The notes: a model not told the origin generated them from the sequence alone. A DNA stretch of 64,000 nt from G963662675 sp963662675 (GCA_963662675.2 CAXXHP010000001.1:496001-560000); one strand, 5' to 3'. Shown: positions 43,111 through 51,591, counted from the first letter of the stretch. Numbers and translations are program-made.

Positions 43111-43117
43111 ATTGATC

Positions 43118-43717
43118 TTAAATCTTTAAAAAGTTCTCCAATATTTTAGCACCAATTGGACCACTCTTTTCTGGGTGAAACTGGGTTGCATAAAAATTAT
43201 TTTTATGCAAGGCCGCGCTAAATGAGTTGATGTAGTTTCCTATAGCAGCGGTGTGTTCACCCACTGTTGCATAATAGGAGTGCACAAAATAAACAAACTG
43301 ATTGTCGAGTGAAGGGTCAAATATTCCGCTTTTCAAATTCGAGATGTTGTTCCATCCCATGTGAGGTACTTTGGTTACATATTCCATTCCCAGCTTAGGG
43401 ATGAAGCGTTTGACCTGCTCCTCAAAAATTCCAAGGCAAGGAGTGTCGCCTTCTTCAGTATGGCTGCACATAAGTTGCAAACCTAAACAAATGCCCAGTA
43501 CGGGTTGTGTTAGTGAGGGGATTAGCTTATCAAGCCCTTCTTTTTTCAGGTAGGCCATCGTCGTGCTGGCTTCGCCTACTCCTGGAAAAATAACTTTATC
43601 GGCAGCCCTTATTTTATCATGATCACCGGTTATTTCGGCCTGAACTCCTAAACGTAGAAGTGCATTGTTGACGGACTCAATATTTCCGGCGTTATATTTT
43701 ATAATGACGATGTTCAT
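43118..43717 (-). CDS. hisH: Imidazole glycerol phosphate synthase, glutaminase subunit
   Basis: 199-aa class I glutamine amidotransferase. Catalytic Cys in PVLGICLGLQLM (near residue 77) and the His-x-Glu pair in ATQFHPEKSG are present; NIVIIKYNAGNIESVNNAL opens the domain. Supplies ammonia to HisF. Its last codons (Lys-Ile-stop) coincide with the start of the heptad repeat of the downstream element. Confidence 0.97.
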   Translation of the reverse strand: MNIVIIKYNAGNIESVNNALLRLGVQAEITGDHDKIRAADKVIFPGVGEASTTMAYLKKEGLDKLIPSLTQPVLGICLGLQLMCSHTEEGDTPCLGIFEEQVKRFIPKLGMEYVTKVPHMGWNNISNLKSGIFDPSLDNQFVYFVHSYYATVGEHTAAIGNYINSFSAALHKNNFYATQFHPEKSGPIGAKILENFLKI

Positions 43718-43741
43718 TTTCTTTGTTTATTTTGTTTGCAC

Positions 43742-44269
43742 CTATTGTAACAAGCTTTCGATAATCGATTTCATCTCCTCAAATTCTTCCTCTCTATAAA
43801 GCCTTGTCATATAAACAATCTTCCCTGTTTTGTCGATAATGACATTTCGGGTTACTCCAGCACCTTCTTCTGCATATTTAAAAAATATTTCGCCTTCCGG
43901 ATCAAGCAGCATGGGATAGCTAACAGGTATTTGTTTGGCAAATTTTTCAACAGTTGCTTTTGGTTCGTCTAAATCAACTCCAAAGAGAGCAAATTCGTTG
44001 TTGTTCTTATGTCTTTGCCAGATTTCCTTTTCGATATGAGGCATTTCTTTACGGCATACTCCACACCAACTGGCAGTAAACTGCAGCATCACAACTTTTC
44101 CATTTAAATCAGACAGTTGTATGGTTGTACCATTAATAGCTAATGCAGTAAAGTCAGGAGCTTTCTGCCCAATCTTCACAATATACCCGTAGTCGTTCGG
44201 GACTTCTTGTGGTTGGGCAAAAAGCTGTTGCCCTGTGAAAATAAGTAACGTGAGTAATATGTTTTTCAT
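43742..44269 (-). CDS. Exported TlpA-like thiol-disulfide oxidoreductase
   Basis: 175 aa with a signal peptide (MKNILLTLLIFTGQQLFAQ) and a thioredoxin fold with active site WCGVC in QFTASWCGVCRKEMPHIE, then cis-Pro region VTRNVIIDKTG. Likely a periplasmic reductase of the TlpA/ResA kind. It lies inside the his operon between purU and hisH (24 bp before hisH) with no visible metabolic link. Confidence 0.9.
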   Translation of the reverse strand: MKNILLTLLIFTGQQLFAQPQEVPNDYGYIVKIGQKAPDFTALAINGTTIQLSDLNGKVVMLQFTASWCGVCRKEMPHIEKEIWQRHKNNNEFALFGVDLDEPKATVEKFAKQIPVSYPMLLDPEGEIFFKYAEEGAGVTRNVIIDKTGKIVYMTRLYREEEFEEMKSIIESLLQ

Positions 44270-44327
44270 TCTGCTAAAATCTTTCTACTGCGTTTGTGCT
44301 TTTCTTAAATTGAAGGAACTTATCGCC

Positions 44328-45230
44328 TTAATTAAAGACTACCGTTCGATTTTTGTACACAAGCACTTTTCGCTGCAAGTGCTTGAATACGGCATTTGAA
44401 AGGACAATCTTTTCAAGATCGCGACCTTTGCGGATAAGACTTTTTACTGTATCTACATGGCTGCATTGGGCTACTCCTTGTTCAATAATTGGCCCGGCAT
44501 CTAAATCACTGGTTACGTAATGACTGGTAGCACCAATAATTTTTACGCCACGGTCGTGCGCCGCATGATAAGGTTTGGCTCCGGCAAAAGCAGGTAGAAA
44601 TGAATGGTGTATATTAATAACTTTATTGGGAAAGTGATCAACAAAATCACCGGAAAGAATCTGCATATATCTTGCTAATACAATAAAGTCGACCTTGTGC
44701 TTTTTCAATAACTCAATTTCAAGGGCTTCCTGCTCGTCTTTGTTGTCTTTTGTTATTGGGAAATAATGAAAGTCAATACCAAATCGTTCGGCCACAGGGC
44801 GCATGGTTTCATGGTTACTAATAATCATCGGAATCTCAACATCCCATTCCCCGGCAGTGTAGCGAGCAAGAATGTCAAAAAGGCAATGCGACATTTTAGA
44901 AACGAAAATGGCCATGCGAGGAATATCTTCCGAGAAATACAGCCTGTAACTCATCTGTAATTTAGTTGCAATCAGGGTCTCGAAATATTCACCAATCTTA
45001 TCTGCAGGAATATCAAAGCCTTCTAATTCCCATTCTGCACGCATATAAAAAACCTTTTGCAGGCGATCAACATACTGATCCAGATTGATAATGTTACCAT
45101 TGTTCTTGTTCAGAAATTCAGTAACAGTAGCCAATATTCCTTGTTTATCAGGGCAGTGAATCAACAATATTGCTGTATTCTTTTTTTCCCGGAGTTGTTT
45201 GATGCTTTTCATATATTCTTTTTTTACCAT
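44328..45230 (-). CDS. purU: Formyltetrahydrofolate deformylase
   Basis: 300 aa (start at 45230, or the ATG at 45212). An N-terminal ACT domain (LLIHCPDKQGILATVTEFL) precedes the formyl-transferase domain with NIHHSFLPAFAGAKPYHAAH (catalytic Asn, His) and SHYVTSDLDAGPIIEQ (catalytic Asp). It releases formate from 10-formyl-THF. The position between hisB and the TlpA gene in the his operon is worth noting: histidine synthesis yields AICAR, whose reuse consumes 10-formyl-THF. Confidence 0.95.
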   Translation of the reverse strand: MVKKEYMKSIKQLREKKNTAILLIHCPDKQGILATVTEFLNKNNGNIINLDQYVDRLQKVFYMRAEWELEGFDIPADKIGEYFETLIATKLQMSYRLYFSEDIPRMAIFVSKMSHCLFDILARYTAGEWDVEIPMIISNHETMRPVAERFGIDFHYFPITKDNKDEQEALEIELLKKHKVDFIVLARYMQILSGDFVDHFPNKVINIHHSFLPAFAGAKPYHAAHDRGVKIIGATSHYVTSDLDAGPIIEQGVAQCSHVDTVKSLIRKGRDLEKIVLSNAVFKHLQRKVLVYKNRTVVFN

Positions 45231-45294
45231 GAAGAGCCAACGTTTATTTTACGATGGACACTTTGGGCTTTTTTATTAGTCAGCAGTTAAATCC

Positions 45295-46419
45295 CTATAG
45301 AGCTCCTTTTGTTGAAGGAAGCTCAAAGTTAAAAACATCTTTTTTAATGGCCATTTTAATGGCTCTGGCCAAAGCTTTAAACATGCCTTCAATTTTGTGG
45401 TGTTCATTTTGTCCTTCAGCCTTAATGTTTAGGTTTGAAAGCGAAGTGTCCGAAAATGATTTAAAAAAGTGAAAGAACATCTCTGTTGGCATATCTCCAA
45501 CTTTTTCGCGGGTGAACTCGGCATCCCATACAATCCAGGGGCGTCCTCCAAAATCGATGGCCACTTGCGCCAGACAGTCATCCATTGGCAGGCAATAGCC
45601 GTAACGCTCAACACCACGTTTGTCGCCAAGTGCCAGTTTGAAGGCTTCACCCAAGGCAAGCCCGGTATCTTCGATGGTGTGGTGCTCATCTACCTCCAAG
45701 TCACCTGTTACCTGAACCGTCAAATCAACGCCAGAGTGACGGGCAATTTGATCCAGCATGTGGTCAAAAAACCCAAGGCCGGTGCTGATGTTTCCTTTAC
45801 CTGTTCCATCCAGATTTAGTTCAATATCGATCTTTGTTTCTTTCGTGGAACGTTGAACTTTAGCGGTGCGTTCGGGTGCGGCAACTTTGGCATAAATATC
45901 GTCCCAATTGCTTGTTGTTAGCACGCAGGTATTTTCAAACCCTTGTTTTGCCAACTCTTCTTTTAGGGAGCCGTCATTAAAAAGAATTCCTTTTGCCCCC
46001 AGATTTTTAGCTAGTTCAATGTCGGTTAAACGGTCTCCAATTACAAAGCTGTTTGCCAAATCATAACTACCATCCATGTATTTGCCCATCAATCCTGTAC
46101 GTGGTTTTCGTGTAGGAGCATTGTCCTCAGGAAAACTACGGTCAACGAGAATGTCATTAAAGATGATGCCTTCGTTTTTAAATGCCTCAAGCATTTTATT
46201 TTGAGCCGGCCAAAAGGTGTCTTCAGGAAATGAATCAGTTCCCAAGCCATCTTGATTGGTCACGATAACTAATTCATAGTCTAAGTTTTTAGCCATGAAA
46301 TACAGGTTGCGGAATACGCCCGGTACAAATTCCAATTTCGCCAATGAGTCAAGTTGAAAATCCACGGGTGGTTCAATAACCAACGTTCCATCCCGGTCTA
46401 TAAAGAGTGCCTTTTTCAT
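45295..46419 (-). CDS. hisB: Bifunctional histidinol-phosphatase / IGP dehydratase
   Basis: 374 aa from the ATG at 46419 (MKKALFIDRDGTLVIEPP). HAD phosphatase domain at 1-175 with D8 and D10, KPRTG and GDRLTDIELAKNLGA; IGP dehydratase domain from about 185 with FFDHMLDQIARHSG and EVDEHHTIEDTGLALG metal sites. In E. coli HisB the N domain has a Cys/His zinc loop; here that loop reads DRSFPEDNAPTRKP with no Cys. It carries out steps 6 and 8. Confidence 0.95.
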   Translation of the reverse strand: MKKALFIDRDGTLVIEPPVDFQLDSLAKLEFVPGVFRNLYFMAKNLDYELVIVTNQDGLGTDSFPEDTFWPAQNKMLEAFKNEGIIFNDILVDRSFPEDNAPTRKPRTGLMGKYMDGSYDLANSFVIGDRLTDIELAKNLGAKGILFNDGSLKEELAKQGFENTCVLTTSNWDDIYAKVAAPERTAKVQRSTKETKIDIELNLDGTGKGNISTGLGFFDHMLDQIARHSGVDLTVQVTGDLEVDEHHTIEDTGLALGEAFKLALGDKRGVERYGYCLPMDDCLAQVAIDFGGRPWIVWDAEFTREKVGDMPTEMFFHFFKSFSDTSLSNLNIKAEGQNEHHKIEGMFKALARAIKMAIKKDVFNFELPSTKGAL

Positions 46420-46495
46420 AGTCGTATATTTTTGACTCTGTGTTTTCAATATTTCCTTTATTGTGGATGAAATACAAAATCAGCAGAGCAAAATT

Positions 46496-47527
46496 TTATA
46501 TCAATTCATTTAATGTCTTTAATAGTAATTCATTCTCTTCGGGTGATCCGACTGTAATGCGCAGGCTGTCATCACAAAACACAACTTTTGATCGGTCGCG
46601 TACGATAATCCCATTTTCAACAAGATAATCATATATTCCACGTGCATCGTGCATTTTTACCAGTAAGAAATTTGCTGCAGATGGGAATACTTTCACCACA
46701 AACGGGAAATCTTTTAATTGCTCTGCCAGCTTTACGCGTTCATTGATGAGCAATTCCACCCAGTTGTTTTTCTCCTCATTTTTATTGATAAGTTCCAATG
46801 CCTTTTGTTGGGTAAGGATGTTGATGTTATATGGATACTTAATCTTATTGAAAATTTGGATTATTTCAGATGATGAAAAAGCCATTCCTAGACGGATTCC
46901 CGCCATTCCCCATGCTTTTGAGAATGTTTGAAGGATTACCAGATTGTCGTATTGTCGGAGTTCCGGGAGCAAGCTTTCTCCGGGGGCAAAGTCAATGTAA
47001 GCTTCGTCTACGACTACCAGTCCGTTAAAATTGTTGATCAGTTTTAGTATTTCGCTTTTTTCCAGCAAGTTCGCTGTTGGATTGTTGGGCGAACACAGAA
47101 AAATTAATTTGGTATTTCTGTCCGTTTTAGCCAATACATCGTTTGCCAGAAAGCTGTAGTCATCTTTTAGCGCTACTTTTCGAAGCTCAACATTATTAAT
47201 GTCGGCAGCAACTTGATACATGCCGTAAGTTGGATCAATACTAACAATGTTATCTATGCCTGGCTCACAAAAAGCACGGAAAAGCAGATCAATGGGTTCA
47301 TCGCTGCCATTGCCTAGGAAAATCTGAGCAGCCTGACAATCCTTAATTCCTGCAATTTTCTCTTTCAGCTCACGCTGGAGGGGATCAGGATAGCGGTTGT
47401 ATGGCTTATTGAATGGATTTTCGTTGGCATCCAGAAAAACCATTGCTTCACCTGAATATTCATCACGTGCCGATGAGTAAGCCTTCAGGTTTTTTATATT
47501 TTTTCGTAAGAGGTTATCGAGTTGCAT
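46496..47527 (-). CDS. hisC: Histidinol-phosphate aminotransferase
   Basis: 343-aa fold-type I PLP enzyme. LDANENPFNKPYNRYPDPLQ (substrate/N-terminal signature), FLCSPNNPT (near 143), VVDEAYIDF (Asp to PLP N1) and the PLP lysine in TFSKAWGMAGIRLG (near 205) are all in place. Starts 6 bp after hisD. Confidence 0.97.
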   Translation of the reverse strand: MQLDNLLRKNIKNLKAYSSARDEYSGEAMVFLDANENPFNKPYNRYPDPLQRELKEKIAGIKDCQAAQIFLGNGSDEPIDLLFRAFCEPGIDNIVSIDPTYGMYQVAADINNVELRKVALKDDYSFLANDVLAKTDRNTKLIFLCSPNNPTANLLEKSEILKLINNFNGLVVVDEAYIDFAPGESLLPELRQYDNLVILQTFSKAWGMAGIRLGMAFSSSEIIQIFNKIKYPYNINILTQQKALELINKNEEKNNWVELLINERVKLAEQLKDFPFVVKVFPSAANFLLVKMHDARGIYDYLVENGIIVRDRSKVVFCDDSLRITVGSPEENELLLKTLNELI

Positions 47528-47533
47528 AACTTT

Positions 47534-48817
47534 TCAATTCAAAGATTTTAAACGTAAAGTAACCGCATTTTTGTGGGCATCCAGTTCTTCTGCTGCTGCC
47601 ATTTTTTCAATGGTAGGCCCTATGTTTTTAATTCCTTCTTTAGATATTTCCTGAAAAGTGATTTTTTTCAGAAAGCTATCCAGATTTACTCCACTGTATG
47701 AACGTGCCCATCCATTTGTTGGCAAAGTGTGGTTGGTCCCTGATGCATAGTCGCCAGCACTTTCCGGAGTGTAATTTCCAAGAAACACAGAGCCGGCATT
47801 GATGATTTTCTCAGCCACTTCAGTGTAATTTTTCATTGAAATAATGAGGTGCTCTGGTGCATACTCGTTGATGAGGCTGATCATGTTTTCTTCATCTTCA
47901 ATAACGATTGCCACGCTGTTTTCGAGTGCTTTTGTGGCAATTTCCTTGCGGCTTAGGTCGTCCAGCTGTTTTGCCAAAGCAAGTTCCACTTCATCGACCA
48001 GTTTCTCCGAATTTGTGACCAATATCACCTGTGAATCGGGACCATGTTCAGCTTGAGATAACAGGTCAGATGCAATGAATTCAGGATTAGCGGATTCGTC
48101 AGCCATTACCGCTACTTCGGAAGGACCCGCAGGCATGTCTATAGCTACATCATTGATGCTTACTAGTTGTTTTGCAGCCATGACAAATTGATTCCCAGGG
48201 CCAAAAATTTTATCAACCTTAGGTATTATATCCGCTCCATAGGCCATTGCTCCAATTGCCTGAACACCTCCTGCTTTCAGTATTTTAGTTGCACCAACTA
48301 GTTTTGCGGCAAATAAAATGGCGGGATTAATTTTCCCTTCTTTATTAGGAGGTGTACACAATACAATCTCTTTGCATCCGGCAATTTTTGCAGGAATTGC
48401 CAGCATTAATACACTTGAAAATAATGGGGCAGAACCGCCAGGGATATATAATCCTACTTTCTCGATGGCCACAGCTTTTTGCCAACAAACCACCCCTGGA
48501 GTTGTCTCAATTTTCTTGAGTTCTGGTTTTTGGCTTGCATGAAACTTGACAATGTTTTCTGCCGCTTTTTCGATCGCTTTTTTCAGATCGGCGTCAAGTA
48601 AAGCTGATGAAGCTTCAATTTCTTCCTGCGAAACAGAAAGTTTATCAAGTTTTACGCCGTCAAATTTCTCAGTGTATTTGCGGACTGCATCAGCTCCATT
48701 CAGTTTAATGTCATCTAGAATTGTCTGCACTTTACCAGCCAGATCAGATGCATTAAACATAGGTCGCTCTAAAATCTGAGACCATTCTTCTTTCTTTGGA
48801 TTCAAATATCGTTTCAT
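47534..48817 (-). CDS. hisD: Histidinol dehydrogenase
   Basis: 427-aa zinc- and NAD-dependent enzyme making the last two oxidations to histidine. Conserved text: YIPGGSAPLFSSVLMLAIPA, AEHGPDSQVILVT (zinc His), EYAPEHL (catalytic Glu-His) and SAGDYASGTNHTLPT. Length is standard. Follows hisG by 48 bp. Confidence 0.97.
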   Translation of the reverse strand: MKRYLNPKKEEWSQILERPMFNASDLAGKVQTILDDIKLNGADAVRKYTEKFDGVKLDKLSVSQEEIEASSALLDADLKKAIEKAAENIVKFHASQKPELKKIETTPGVVCWQKAVAIEKVGLYIPGGSAPLFSSVLMLAIPAKIAGCKEIVLCTPPNKEGKINPAILFAAKLVGATKILKAGGVQAIGAMAYGADIIPKVDKIFGPGNQFVMAAKQLVSINDVAIDMPAGPSEVAVMADESANPEFIASDLLSQAEHGPDSQVILVTNSEKLVDEVELALAKQLDDLSRKEIATKALENSVAIVIEDEENMISLINEYAPEHLIISMKNYTEVAEKIINAGSVFLGNYTPESAGDYASGTNHTLPTNGWARSYSGVNLDSFLKKITFQEISKEGIKNIGPTIEKMAAAEELDAHKNAVTLRLKSLN

Positions 48818-48865
48818 GCACGAATTGTTTCTGTGTAATTTACTTTCAGGTGGAATATGTCCGTG

Positions 48866-49723
48866 TTAGAAAATCATTTTTTCAATTGGGATTACCAAAA
48901 TACCTTGTGCACCTGCTGCCTTTAGTTTTCCAATAATTTCCCAGAAATCACTTTCAGCAATGACCGAATGGAGTGAACTCCAACCTTCTTCTGCCAATGG
49001 CGTAACCGTAGGGCTTTTCATTCCAGGAAGGATCTCTGTGATTTCAGAAATTTTATTGTTTGGAGCGTTTAGTAGGATGTATTTTTTCCCTTTTGCACGT
49101 TCTACCGACTCCATTCTGAAGATCATCTCATCAAGAATTACTTGTTTTTCAGCTGTCAGATTTTTAGGTGCAATTAGTACCGCTTCAGAATAAAGGGCAA
49201 CTTCTACTTCTTTTAATCGGTTTGACACCAGAGTTGAACCAGAACTAACAATATCAAAAATAGCGTCAGCCAAACCAATGCCCGGAGCAATCTCAACTGA
49301 TCCTGAAATCACATGGATATCTGCCGTTACATTGTGCTTTTCCAGAAAGTCTTTAAGGATTACTGGATATGAAGTGGCAATTTTTTTCCCATTGAACCAT
49401 CCAATTCCTGCGTATTCCTCTGATTTTGGGATGGCAAGACTTAACCTACATTTACTAAATCCTAGTCGTTTAATGATTTTGACATTCTGCTTTTTCTCAA
49501 GCATTTCGTTTTCACCAACAATGCCGATGTCAGCAACTTTATCAGCTACCGCTTGCGGAATATCGTCATCACGCAGAAATAAGGCTTCAATCGGGAAATT
49601 CTTGGCAGATGCTAAAAGTTGACGTTTGCCAATGTTTAGTTTTATGCCTGTTTCTTCAATGAGTTGTAAAGAGTCCTCATTTAATCTACCTTTTGTCTGA
49701 ATAGCAATTCTCAATTGTGTCAT
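48866..49723 (-). CDS. hisG: ATP phosphoribosyltransferase, long form
   Basis: 285 aa. Catalytic domains with IAIQTKGRLNEDSLQL, PRPP-binding GLADAIFDIVSSGSTLVSNR (20 residues) and a C-terminal ACT-like regulatory domain of about 75 residues (SPTVTPLAEEGWSSLHSVI ... GILVIPIEKMI). The regulatory domain gives feedback inhibition by histidine, and explains the absence of hisZ. First structural gene, 13 bp after the attenuator. Confidence 0.97.
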   Translation of the reverse strand: MTQLRIAIQTKGRLNEDSLQLIEETGIKLNIGKRQLLASAKNFPIEALFLRDDDIPQAVADKVADIGIVGENEMLEKKQNVKIIKRLGFSKCRLSLAIPKSEEYAGIGWFNGKKIATSYPVILKDFLEKHNVTADIHVISGSVEIAPGIGLADAIFDIVSSGSTLVSNRLKEVEVALYSEAVLIAPKNLTAEKQVILDEMIFRMESVERAKGKKYILLNAPNNKISEITEILPGMKSPTVTPLAEEGWSSLHSVIAESDFWEIIGKLKAAGAQGILVIPIEKMIF

Positions 49724-49736
49724 TTTTCATGTTGTA

Positions 49737-49768
49737 AAATAAAAAAGGCCTACCACTTGGTAAGCCTT
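49737..49768 (-). terminator. his operon attenuator terminator
   Basis: Minus-strand stem GGCTTACC-AAGT-GGTAGGCC (49766-49747, one G-U pair) followed by TTTTTTATTTT. Its 3' arm GGTAGGCC also occurs in the leader ORF at 49816-49809, which can therefore pair with the 5' arm instead (antiterminator). Confidence 0.92.
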
Positions 49769-49804
49769 CTTTGAGTTAATATTTTTTGAAACAAAACAAA
49801 AGAG

Positions 49805-49867
49805 TTACGGCCTACCAATAAATAGGGTGTGATGATGATGACCGTAATGTCCAAGTTTGTTGTTCAT
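49805..49867 (-). CDS. Histidine leader peptide
   Basis: 20-codon ORF: MNNKLGHYGHHHHTLFIGRP. Five of its residues are His, with four consecutive codons at 10-13. The stop lies 36 bp before the terminator and 80 bp before hisG. The codons for Gly-Arg-Pro (GGT AGG CC) carry the antiterminator strand. This is a classical amino-acid attenuation leader: low charged tRNA-His stalls the ribosome at the His run and keeps the terminator from forming. Confidence 0.92.
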   Translation of the reverse strand: MNNKLGHYGHHHHTLFIGRP

Positions 49868-49887
49868 TTTATTCTCGATTTGTGCTG

Positions 49888-49919
49888 CAATTATAGTGAT
49901 AATATAAAAGTGTACCAAA
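49888..49919 (-). promoter_or_regulatory. Promoter of the his leader and operon
   Basis: Minus strand: TTTG (49916-49919), 20 bp, TATAATTG (49888-49895). One mismatch from TAnnTTTG. The -7 box is the same as in front of the cysK leader. Predicted start about 15 bp before the leader ATG. The 295 bp between the leader and the thioredoxin gene hold this promoter and the thioredoxin promoter only. Confidence 0.6.
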
Positions 49920-50112
49920 CGATTGCAGCATATTCTTATATTTTCATTGATAATATCAATATTTTTTAAAGTTTAATGAAGATCAATAATGAACCCGAAG
50001 AATATTTATGCGTTTGACGTAGACCGAGATTTTCGTTTTCGCTCTGTTTAAGTTTGATTTAAGGGTGTCGTTCCTATATATTTATTTCTGTCAGCATGTC
50101 AGAGTAATTTCT

Positions 50113-50127
50113 TGGCATAAAAATTGA
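50113..50127 (+). promoter_or_regulatory. Sigma-54-like promoter candidate
   Basis: TGGCATAAAAATTGA has the TGGCA(C/T) and TTG elements of a -24/-12 promoter at the correct spacing, 35 bp before the thioredoxin start codon. The last C of TTGC is A, which weakens it. Confidence 0.3.
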
Positions 50128-50162
50128 AACATACACATATGTAAATAGTAAAATTCGATATT

Positions 50163-50507
50163 ATGCTTCATACAAATTTAAAACATGTATTGTCTACGGA
50201 CGAACATAAAAAATTAATCGAAGAGAATGAAAATGTAATGATATGCTGTGGACGTATGGGTCCAATGTGTATTCCCGTTTATGCAGCAATGGGTGAGCTA
50301 GAGAATGAACATGAGCAGGTTGTTTTTGCTGATATGGAATTTGATATTCCGGATGCCGCAGTTATTCGTAATGCTCCGCAGTGTTCAGGATTTATGGGGC
50401 TGCCGTTTGTTGTTTATTATAAAAATGGGGAATTAGTGCATGCTACCAGTAGTATACAATCAAAAGTTCAGGTGGAAGCTATTTTAAAAGAAAAGTTACT
50501 CAAATAG
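50163..50507 (+). CDS. Thioredoxin-fold protein with CX6C motif
   Basis: 114 aa, no signal peptide, thioredoxin fold. The active-site region reads MICCGRMGPMCIPVY (C28, C29, C36) in place of WCGPC, and cis-Pro is in GLPFVVYYKNG (P81). Another Cys is at 74. The spacing between cysteines is unlike thioredoxin and suggests a specialised redox partner. A strong terminator follows. It may be driven by a sigma-54-like promoter. Confidence 0.75.
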   Translation: MLHTNLKHVLSTDEHKKLIEENENVMICCGRMGPMCIPVYAAMGELENEHEQVVFADMEFDIPDAAVIRNAPQCSGFMGLPFVVYYKNGELVHATSSIQSKVQVEAILKEKLLK

Positions 50508-50558
50508 GAAAATATTTATTGGGGTTATTTTTGTAGTTATAGTTTAATGTTAGTTGAA

Positions 50559-50588
50559 ATCCATCGGTTTACCGATGGATTTTTTTTT
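50559..50588 (+). terminator. Terminator of the thioredoxin-like gene
   Basis: Perfect 9-bp stem ATCCATCGG-TTTA-CCGATGGAT followed by eight T residues. Confidence 0.93.
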
Positions 50589-50691
50589 AGCTACCTGCTT
50601 GATTGTTGGGAGAAATGATTTGCAAGTAAAGATGTTGTCGTTTTTCACTAAAAAAATGGGAAGTATCGATGAATGGAATTGAAAAGCTCCA

Positions 50692-50699
50692 TACCTTTG
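50692..50699 (+). promoter_or_regulatory. -7 box upstream of the coiled-coil lipoprotein
   Basis: TACCTTTG, an exact TAnnTTTG, 16 bp before the ATG at 50716; no evident -33 box. Confidence 0.45.
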
Positions 50700-50715
50700 G
50701 GCTAAAATCAAAATA

Positions 50716-51591
50716 ATGAAAATGAAAAAGATTCTGTTTTTAGCAATAGTTGTTATTCTGGTTTCCTGCCAGCAGAAAAAGATTGACCAAATGCAGGCTA
50801 TCCAAGATAGCATTATGCATGTAGGTGTAGAAAAAGATTCTGCAATTATCAATTTTGTGGCGGCAATGACTGAAATTCAAGAGAACCTAGATTCTATTAA
50901 GCAAATTGAAGAACTTGTGAAAATTGAATCAAGTACTGGTTCGGAGATGAAGCGAAATGAAAAGGATCAAATTGTGAACGATATTTCAGTTATTCATGAG
51001 CTTTTGCAGAAAAATAAGGACTTAGTCGCGAAACTGGAAAAGCAACTTGGTGCTTCTAATGTCAAGGTGGCTGAGTTTCAAAAGGCAATTGCCCTATTGA
51101 ATCGTCAAATTGAACAGAAGGACATTGAGATTACGGACTTAAAGTCAGAGCTTGAAATTTTGAATGTTGACATCGCTGGTTTGAACGAACGCATCAATGT
51201 CATAACAGATGAAAGTATGCAGAAGGATTTGGATATTGAGTTGAAGAATACAACCATTGAAGGGCAAACGATTGACTTAAATACTGCTTTTTACGCTTTT
51301 GGAACACAGAAGGAATTGTCAGACAATGGAGTGGCAGAGAAACAAGGTGGTATTTTGGGAATTGGTCGAACAATGAAGATGAAAGAGGATTTTAATGCAG
51401 AATACTTCACCATGGTCGATATTCGGGATTTGACTAATTTAGATCTGTTTGTGAAAAAAGCTGAGTTAATTACAATTCACCCTGACGGGTCATATCATTT
51501 TGAAGGAGACAATACGGTAGAGAGCCTTGTGATTGACAATCCGCAAGTATTCTGGAGCACTTCAAAATACCTAATTATTGCAGTCAATTAA
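50716..51591 (+). CDS. Coiled-coil lipoprotein
   Basis: 291 aa. Lipoprotein signal (MKMKKILFLAIVVILVSCQ, Cys at 18), a long coiled coil at about 65-185 (repeated heptads such as IAGLNERIN, LKSELEIL) and a globular C-terminal domain of about 100 residues with GIGRTMKMKEDFNAEYFT. Similar proteins in Bacteroides are annotated as Cbp1-type adhesins, but I cannot support a binding function. Likely anchored in a membrane with the coil as a spacer. Confidence 0.7.
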   Translation: MKMKKILFLAIVVILVSCQQKKIDQMQAIQDSIMHVGVEKDSAIINFVAAMTEIQENLDSIKQIEELVKIESSTGSEMKRNEKDQIVNDISVIHELLQKNKDLVAKLEKQLGASNVKVAEFQKAIALLNRQIEQKDIEITDLKSELEILNVDIAGLNERINVITDESMQKDLDIELKNTTIEGQTIDLNTAFYAFGTQKELSDNGVAEKQGGILGIGRTMKMKEDFNAEYFTMVDIRDLTNLDLFVKKAELITIHPDGSYHFEGDNTVESLVIDNPQVFWSTSKYLIIAVN

